From assembly GCF_020177055.1 (NCBI RefSeq), contig NZ_JAIQXT010000002.1:310001-374000 (forward strand): a stretch of DNA of 64,000 nucleotides, in the 5' to 3' direction. Of this stretch, positions 58,207-64,000 are shown piece after piece (the stretch's first letter is position 1; each line of letters begins with the position of its first letter). A model generated the notes under the pieces. It was not told the origin of the DNA. It searched no databases and saw nothing but the letters and a program-made list of their open reading frames with translations. The stretch is from Sphingomonas sp. R647. GTDB taxonomy: Bacteria; Pseudomonadota; Alphaproteobacteria; Sphingomonadales; Sphingomonadaceae. The position numbers were made by a program, and so were the translations under genes.

Positions 58207-58715
58207 TGCCATTTCTTTCGGCGATCGAGACGCGATACGAGGCGCGCCAGGACAGGGAACAGCGCGATCGAGATCAGGATCTGGATCAGCAGCACCGTAT
58301 CGACATGCGCGTCGAGCCGCGTCGCGACCAGCCGCCCGCCGATCAGGCAAAAGCCGATTGCGCCCGCAGCCAGCAGCCAGTCCTGAAGAAAGTCACGCCA
58401 CACGATCCGCGTGTCTAGCACATCGATGGCGATAAACGACACGGTCCAGAAGAACATCGCGTTGCCGAGCGGCTGGCCGCTGACCATGTCGTCGACAAAG
58501 CCGAGCAGCAGCGGCGCCCACGGCTTGAGCAGATCGGGGCGGTGGAGCCTCCACGCGAGCAGCATCATCAGCCCGAACGGCGGCAGCAGCGGCACGGTCG
58601 CCTTGAGCGGGATCAGGGTGATCAACGAGCCGATGACGATCGATAGCGGGGCCAGCCAGCGCGCACGCGATGACAGGGTGGGCTGGCCAAGGCCCGCGAA
58701 GGGAGTGCCGGTCAC
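58203..58715 (-). CDS. mreD: Rod shape-determining protein MreD
   Basis: A 170-residue integral membrane protein with five to six hydrophobic segments; PFGLMMLLAWRLHRPDLLKPW and GFVDDMVSGQPLGNAMFFW match MreD. It links MreC with the RodA-PBP2 synthase. It overlaps mreC upstream and mrdA downstream by four bases each, so expression is tightly coupled. Confidence 0.92.
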   Translation of the reverse strand: MTGTPFAGLGQPTLSSRARWLAPLSIVIGSLITLIPLKATVPLLPPFGLMMLLAWRLHRPDLLKPWAPLLLGFVDDMVSGQPLGNAMFFWTVSFIAIDVLDTRIVWRDFLQDWLLAAGAIGFCLIGGRLVATRLDAHVDTVLLIQILISIALFPVLARLVSRLDRRKKWQ

Positions 58716-59593
58716 CGGGGGGCTGCTTCCCGTGCGCGCACATCGGACGCTTCGGGGAAAAAGGCGCGCTGAACCAATGCATAGTCGAGCATGTCGGGGC
58801 TGGCGGTCGCCCTCGCCTTGATGGTGTCGCGCCCGCGTTCGAGCGCCACTGCGACCGCGATATTCGGCGGGAACAGGCCGCCAGTGCCCGAGGTGACGAA
58901 GGTGTCGCCGGGTTCGAACAGCACCTGCGCTTCACCGGCCGAGCGGATTTCGATCTGCCCGTCGCCACGCCCGGCGGCGATCGCGGGCAGACCGTCGCGA
59001 ATGCGCCGGACGGGTACGACACTTTCGGGATCGAGCACGAGCAAGATGCGCGCAGTGTTGGGGCTCACTTCGACCACGCGGCCGATCAGCCCGTCGGGAC
59101 CACGCACGGGCTGGCCTGCGCGGACGCCCTGCCAGCTGCCGGCGTTCAGGGTCGCGAAGCGCCGGGTGCTGGAGCCGCTGGCATAGACGATGCGCGCTGC
59201 CACCACCGGGTCGGCAACGCGGTCGCGCAACTTCACCAGCGCGCGCAGGCGGCGGTTGTCGCGGGTGACGACGCGGGCATGCTCGATCAGCGTCTTGTTC
59301 GCTTCGAGCTCGGCCTTTAGCCGCGCATTTTCCTCACGCACGCCCCAGAAGCTGCCGATCCCGGACGGAATTCCCGAGAGGCCCCGGCGCATCCCGTCCG
59401 CGCCAGAGGCGATCGGCGTGACCAGTTCGGAGAATGCGCCGCGCACCACCGCATAGGCGGGCGGATTGAGGGTCGACAGCAACAGCAAGGCGACCGCGAT
59501 CAGCGCACCGCCGACCGCGACCACATAACCCAAGAACAGTCCGTATTGCGCCCGTCGCGAAAAGCCGGAGCGCCGATTATGTGGCGGCGCCAT
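58712..59593 (-). CDS. mreC: Rod shape-determining protein MreC
   Basis: A 293-residue periplasmic scaffold with one N-terminal membrane helix (about 18-42), a coiled coil (REENARLKAELEANKTLIEH, residues about 75-110) and the two beta domains of MreC (VRAGQPVRGPDGLIGRVVEV, GDTFVTSGTGGLFPPNI). It starts 13 bases after mreB and overlaps mreD by 4. The basic N-terminus (NRRSGFSRRAQYG) faces the cytoplasm. Confidence 0.94.
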   Translation of the reverse strand: MAPPHNRRSGFSRRAQYGLFLGYVVAVGGALIAVALLLLSTLNPPAYAVVRGAFSELVTPIASGADGMRRGLSGIPSGIGSFWGVREENARLKAELEANKTLIEHARVVTRDNRRLRALVKLRDRVADPVVAARIVYASGSSTRRFATLNAGSWQGVRAGQPVRGPDGLIGRVVEVSPNTARILLVLDPESVVPVRRIRDGLPAIAAGRGDGQIEIRSAGEAQVLFEPGDTFVTSGTGGLFPPNIAVAVALERGRDTIKARATASPDMLDYALVQRAFFPEASDVRAREAAPR

Positions 59594-59606
59594 AGCCCCC
59601 GTTTCC

Positions 59607-60650
<1,044 letters not shown>

Positions 60651-60794
60651 CTATGGTTCCGTCCTTCGCGCTTGACGGGCGGCGCGATACGCATTTGGGT
60701 TAGCATTGACCCATCCGGAGCAGGTCAGCTCAGGAATGGGAATTCTGGAGGATACGGCTCGCAGGATGGCGTCGCTTGGGCTACACCAACCTGC

Positions 60795-62597
60795 ATGTCA
60801 ATACGCCGCTTGCCGGAGCATCTTGTCAACCGGATTGCAGCGGGTGAGGTGGTGGAACGCCCTGCCAGCGCGCTCAAGGAACTCGTGGAAAACGCTGTCG
60901 ATTCGGGTGCGGCCCGGATCACCGTCCGGCTGGGCGGCGGCGGGATCGAACTGATCGAGGTTACCGACGACGGATGCGGGATGACTCCCGCCGAAATGGC
61001 GCTGGCGCTGGAGCGGCATGCGACGTCGAAACTGCCCGACGACGCGATCGATGCCGTCACGACATTGGGCTTTCGCGGCGAGGCGTTGCCGTCGATTGCC
61101 AGCGTGTCGCGCTTCACCGTCGAGAGCCGCCCGCGCGGCGCGGATGGCTGGTCGCGGACGGTGGACAATGGCGAATTGGTGGCGGAGGGGCCTGCCGCAC
61201 TGCCCCCCGGCACGCGCGTTCGGGTCGAAGGGCTGTTCGAGAAAGTACCCGCGCGGCGCAAATTTCTGCGCTCGACCCGGTCGGAATATGCCGCGTGCCT
61301 AGATGTGGTGAAGCGGCTGGCGATGGCGCGGCCCGAGATTGGCTTTTCGGTCGAGCATGACGGGCGAAGGGTGCTCAGCGTTCAGGAGGGGATGGACCGG
61401 ATCGCGCGCGTCGCCGCGCTGACCGACCGAGATCTGGCCGCCAACAGCGTGGGGATCGATTTCGAGCGCGAGGGGATCGTGCTTGGCGGCGTCGCAGGGC
61501 TGCCGACGTTCAACCGCGGCGTGGCGGATCACCAATATCTGTTCGTGAACGGAAGGCCCGTGAAGGATCGGCTGCTGACCGGCGCGGTGCGCGGCGCCTA
61601 TGCCGAGATGCTGGCGCGCGATCGGCACCCGGTGGTGGCGCTGTTCCTCGACGTGCCGCCCGATCAGGTCGATGTGAACGTCCACCCGGCCAAGACCGAG
61701 GTGCGGTTTCGCGATCCGCAGCTGGCGCGCGGGCTGATCGTCAGCGGGTTGCGGCGGGCGCTGGACGGGGCAGGGCATCGCAGCGTGCAGCGGCCCGATG
61801 CGGCGGTGATGGGGTTGTGGACTTCTGAGGTAGACCGTCACCCCCGCGAAAGCGGGGGCCCATCTCCCGCGCCCGCCTCACTGCTTGACGAGCAAAGGAG
61901 CTGGGCCCCCGCTTTCGCGGGGGTGACGGGTGGTGTTCACGACCGCCGCGCCAGCTTCATCGCACCCCCGCAAGCCCGCGCCGAACTCGCCGCCGAGCCG
62001 GTTCCGGCGGCGATCAGCTACCCGCTCGGCGTCGCGCGGGGGCAGGTGGCGCGCACCTATATCGTCGCGGAGGCGGAGGATGGGCTGGTGCTGGTCGACC
62101 AGCATGCCGCGCACGAACGCCTCGTGCTTGAACGCATGCGCCGCGCGGTGAGCAGTGGCGGGGTGGCAAGCCAGGCCTTGCTGCTGCCCGAGGTGGTCGA
62201 ACTGGACGAACCGGCGTGCGACCGGCTGGAGGCGCGGGCGGGCGAGCTGGCCGAGTTCGGGCTGGAGCTCGAACGCTTTGGTCCGCGCGCGATACTGGTC
62301 CGCGCGACCCCGGCGCTGCTGGGCAAGGGCGATGTCATCGGGCTGGTCACCGACATCGCCGACGAACTGGCGGCGTTCGATTCTGCGCTCAGCCTCAAGG
62401 AAAAGCTCGACCATGTCGCCGCGACGATGGCGTGCCACGGATCGGTGCGCGCGGGCCGGGTGCTCTCGGTCGCGGAAATGAACGCACTGCTCCGCGAGAT
62501 GGAAGTGACGCCGCACTCCGGGCAGTGCAACCATGGCCGCCCGACTTGGGTGAAGCTGGCGCATGGCGATATCGAGAAGCTGTTCGGGCGGAAGTGA
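60795..62597 (+). CDS. mutL: DNA mismatch repair protein MutL
   Basis: A 600-residue GHKL ATPase that couples MutS recognition to later repair steps. N-terminal motifs: IAAGEVVERPASALKELVEN, DDGCGM, TLGFRGEALPSIASV. The C-terminal dimerisation domain begins about 415 (YPLGVARGQVARTYI) and ends with CNHGRPTW; CHGSVRAGR is also present. The linker (residues about 347-378) encodes a palindromic repeat read as HPRESGGP...PAFAGVTGG, an in-frame insertion. ATG 60795 fits the family N-terminus. Confidence 0.96.
   Translation: MSIRRLPEHLVNRIAAGEVVERPASALKELVENAVDSGAARITVRLGGGGIELIEVTDDGCGMTPAEMALALERHATSKLPDDAIDAVTTLGFRGEALPSIASVSRFTVESRPRGADGWSRTVDNGELVAEGPAALPPGTRVRVEGLFEKVPARRKFLRSTRSEYAACLDVVKRLAMARPEIGFSVEHDGRRVLSVQEGMDRIARVAALTDRDLAANSVGIDFEREGIVLGGVAGLPTFNRGVADHQYLFVNGRPVKDRLLTGAVRGAYAEMLARDRHPVVALFLDVPPDQVDVNVHPAKTEVRFRDPQLARGLIVSGLRRALDGAGHRSVQRPDAAVMGLWTSEVDRHPRESGGPSPAPASLLDEQRSWAPAFAGVTGGVHDRRASFIAPPQARAELAAEPVPAAISYPLGVARGQVARTYIVAEAEDGLVLVDQHAAHERLVLERMRRAVSSGGVASQALLLPEVVELDEPACDRLEARAGELAEFGLELERFGPRAILVRATPALLGKGDVIGLVTDIADELAAFDSALSLKEKLDHVAATMACHGSVRAGRVLSVAEMNALLREMEVTPHSGQCNHGRPTWVKLAHGDIEKLFGRK
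61835..61929. repeat. Perfect 28-base inverted repeat inside mutL
   Basis: Arms 61835-61862 and 61902-61929 are exact reverse complements separated by 39 bases; each arm carries its own CCCCCGC-GAAA-GCGGGGG hairpin. This is a sphingomonad REP-type element that keeps the mutL frame open and encodes about 32 residues in the interdomain linker. Confidence 0.9.
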
Positions 62598-62624
62598 GTG
62601 CTCGGTGAATGTAGTGGAGGTTCA

Positions 62625-63071
62625 ATGCAGGGGCCAAGTCACCCGACCACGGTTGTCACCGACACGGCGACTATTTGCGTGTTCGATCTCGGGGCTATGA
62701 CGCATCGAATTCACGATGTCGGTGATTGGTGGTCCATCCCGGCGGATAGAGAGGCCGAGATCAAGTGCGGAAACGCACTGTTCCTGAATGTCGGTGACGA
62801 TGGTGTTTACCAAGTCCACGTTACCGGGGTCATCGATCCAAATACGCCGGGCTATTGCCTAGCGGCACCATCAGGCCGAGTTTTCATCGGCCCAGGTGAG
62901 GAAATGTCCGGCGCTGGCTTCGAGCCGACTGGGGAGTGGGGCGGCTTTTTCGTGCAGGTAGAAAAGCAGCACCAGAAGGTCACTGTGGGTCGCGAGGGGG
63001 ACAGGATTACGATCAACCTTCAAGGCATCGAACCGTTTGAAAACGGCGCAATGGAGTCGGTACGCATCTGA
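62625..63071 (+). CDS. Hypothetical protein, low-GC neighbour of mutL
   Basis: A 148-residue soluble protein; a GGAGG ribosome site supports ATG 62625. It contains DTATICVFDLGAMTHRI, DVGDWWSIPADREAEI, ALFLNVGDDGVYQVHVTG, GYCLAAPSGRVFIGPGEEM and a beta-rich end. It may belong to an uncharacterised family seen near secretion and immunity loci (DUF6386-like), but this is from memory and not secure. Base composition is less G/C-rich than mutL. Confidence 0.7.
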   Translation: MQGPSHPTTVVTDTATICVFDLGAMTHRIHDVGDWWSIPADREAEIKCGNALFLNVGDDGVYQVHVTGVIDPNTPGYCLAAPSGRVFIGPGEEMSGAGFEPTGEWGGFFVQVEKQHQKVTVGREGDRITINLQGIEPFENGAMESVRI

Positions 63072-63175
63072 TAGCTGTTCGGGAGGAGATGATCGGGGCG
63101 TCTGACCGCGACCAATGCAACCTTCCCCGCCACTACGCATTGTTAACCCTGAACGACGCTTCAGGTAGATAGCAG

Positions 63176-63253
63176 ATGGGTAAGTTGATGTCGGTGGCGC
63201 TGGCCGCCATTCCGCTCGTTGCGGTGTTGGGCGCGATGGTCGTCGCGCCGTAA
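63176..63253 (+). CDS. 25-residue hydrophobic peptide
   Basis: ATG 63176 to TAA 63251-63253 encodes MGKLMSVALAAIPLVAVLGA and five more residues: a single membrane-spanning stretch with one Lys near the start. The upstream GCTTCAGGTAG gives only a weak ribosome site. A strong hairpin 34 bases downstream would end the transcript. Short membrane peptides of this kind are plausible but easily arise by chance; no family known to me. Confidence 0.45.
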   Translation: MGKLMSVALAAIPLVAVLGAMVVAP

Positions 63254-63286
63254 TTTCAAAGGTTTCGCTCCCAAGCGAAAAAAAGA

Positions 63287-63314
63287 GGCCGCCCGGTCGT
63301 GTTACCGGGCGGCC
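63287..63314. terminator. Terminator for rplI and for the small peptide
   Basis: GGCCGCCCGGT (63287-63297) pairs with 63304-63314 around a CGTGTT loop. On the minus strand it is followed by a run of six T residues, making it a strong intrinsic terminator for rpsR-rplI; the plus strand side (TTCTCTTTG) is weaker. Confidence 0.8.
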
Positions 63315-63347
63315 TTCTCTTTGTCTGAGCCGGAAGTGGCGAGGGGG

Positions 63348-63938
63348 TTAGCCCTCGGCCTGCTCCTCGGTCGCCTCGACGGCGATTTCGCCGGGTTCGG
63401 CGTTCGGGTCATAAGCTTCAACGAAGCCGGCTTCGTCCTTTTCGAACATCGCCTCCATCACGTCGACGCCCTGTGCCTGCATCTCGGCCTCTTCAGGCGA
63501 ACGGGCGACGTTGACCTTGACGGTCACGCCAACCTCGGCGTGCAGCGAGACCTTCACTTCGTACAGGCCGATCGCCTTGATCGGCTTGTCGAGGACGACC
63601 TGCGCCTTGGTGACCTTGTGGCCATCGGCGTTGAGCGAATCGATGATGTCGCGCACCGCGACCGAGCCGTAAAGCTGGCCGGTGTTCGACGCCTGGCGGA
63701 TCAGGGTGACCGAAACGCCTTCAAGCGTCTTCGATTCCTTCTCGGCCTCGGTGCGCTTGGCGGCGTTCTCGGCGACGATGCGCTCGCGATTCGCCTCAAA
63801 CACCTTGCGGTTGGCTTCGTTGGCGCGCAGCGCCTTCTTGTTCGGGAGCAGGAAGTTGCGGGCGAACCCGTCCTTCACCGTCACCACGTCGCCGATATGG
63901 CCGAGCTTCTCGACCCGCTCGAGCAGAATGATTTGCAT
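63348..63938 (-). CDS. rplI: 50S ribosomal protein bL9
   Basis: A 196-residue L9 protein. The N-terminal rRNA-binding domain starts MQIILLERVEKLGHIGDVV with GFARNFLLPNKKALRA; the long central helix and C-terminal domain (SVAVRDIIDSLNADGHKV) follow. It is about 45 residues longer than the E. coli protein, with an acidic tail (NAEPGEIAVEATEEQAEG), a feature of alphaproteobacterial L9. It follows rpsR by 11 bases. Confidence 0.96.
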   Translation of the reverse strand: MQIILLERVEKLGHIGDVVTVKDGFARNFLLPNKKALRANEANRKVFEANRERIVAENAAKRTEAEKESKTLEGVSVTLIRQASNTGQLYGSVAVRDIIDSLNADGHKVTKAQVVLDKPIKAIGLYEVKVSLHAEVGVTVKVNVARSPEEAEMQAQGVDVMEAMFEKDEAGFVEAYDPNAEPGEIAVEATEEQAEG

Positions 63939-63949
63939 GGGTCCGCTCC

Positions 63950-64000
63950 TTACTTAACGATGAAGGGCAGCAGGCCCAGATGGCGTGCACGCTTGATGGC
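63950..64000 (-). CDS. rpsR: 30S ribosomal protein bS18, C-terminal end (partial)
   Basis: The last 16 codons before TAA at 63950-63952 read AIKRARHLGLLPFIVK on the minus strand, the conserved end of bS18. The gene continues past the window edge. GGAGCGG after the stop is the ribosome site for rplI, consistent with the common rpsF-rpsR-rplI order. Confidence 0.9.
   Translation of the reverse strand, partial: AIKRARHLGLLPFIVK

Noticed and set aside
62871..63140. Minus-strand 89-residue frame opposite the mutL-adjacent unknown
   Set aside because: Antisense to a frame with a good ribosome site; no motifs.

Overview
The window reads as a chromosome segment of a high-GC alphaproteobacterium, most likely a sphingomonad (Sphingomonas or a close relative). 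Grounds: strong G/C third-position bias; the gene content (UrrA-type small secreted protein, DUF1476 ATPase-inhibitor-like protein beside bolA/grxD, a two-gene 2-oxoacid:ferredoxin oxidoreductase, an L9 protein with an acidic tail); and sphingomonad-style palindromic repeats, one of which is read through in mutL as the familiar 'HPRESGGP...PAFAGVTG' peptide. No phage, insertion sequence, CRISPR array or plasmid module is seen. Genus assignment is inference.

Layout. 1-10 kb (+): the end of an ABC-F ATPase, an HDAC-like deacetylase, korA and korB separated by two small lower-GC genes, a membrane hydrolase, photolyase, cyclopropane fatty acid synthase and a serine hydrolase lipoprotein. 10-19 kb: a 765-residue membrane-anchored coiled-coil protein divergent from an Hpt-like protein that lacks its phosphorylatable His; M19 dipeptidase; a LytS/LytTR two-component pair; two small exported proteins (UrrA-like and a lipoprotein); an M28 peptidase. 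19-30 kb: EttA, a PhyH-type dioxygenase, nadA, a membrane protein, DUF4230 and MBL proteins, a BlaI/M56 sensor pair with a near-perfect operator palindrome, then grxD-bolA-DUF1476 and divergent nadC. 30-38 kb: DUF4112, a peptide-type substrate-binding lipoprotein, ilvC-ilvN-ilvB, and miaA and serB, whose start codons overlap head to head. 37-41 kb: a Sel1/SPOR protein, a ParA-like ATPase coupled to a protein with a ribbon-helix-helix-like end, and a TPR/SPOR protein. 41-52 kb: a catalytically degenerate dihydroorotase (PyrC'), pyrB, ruvX, a DUF3089 hydrolase, DUF4153, and gatC-gatA-(small immunity-like gene)-gatB, then two secreted unknowns. 52-54.4 kb: a tandem set of three paralogous exported proteins sharing a CELHVWP motif, which I do not recognise. 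54.5-64 kb: a proline-rich 61-residue protein, tRNA-Lys(CTT), the rod-shape operon mreB-mreC-mreD-mrdA-rodA, divergent mutL, a small unknown, a 25-residue peptide, rplI and the end of rpsR.

Functional blocks are mostly housekeeping: pyrimidine, branched-chain amino acid and NAD synthesis, cell elongation, mismatch repair, tRNA modification and amidation. The parts least explained by known biology are the CELHVWP triplet, the ParA/RHH/SPOR cassette with an upstream palindrome, and small low-GC genes translationally coupled inside the kor and gat operons. Terminator hairpins are identified between most convergent or differently oriented blocks.
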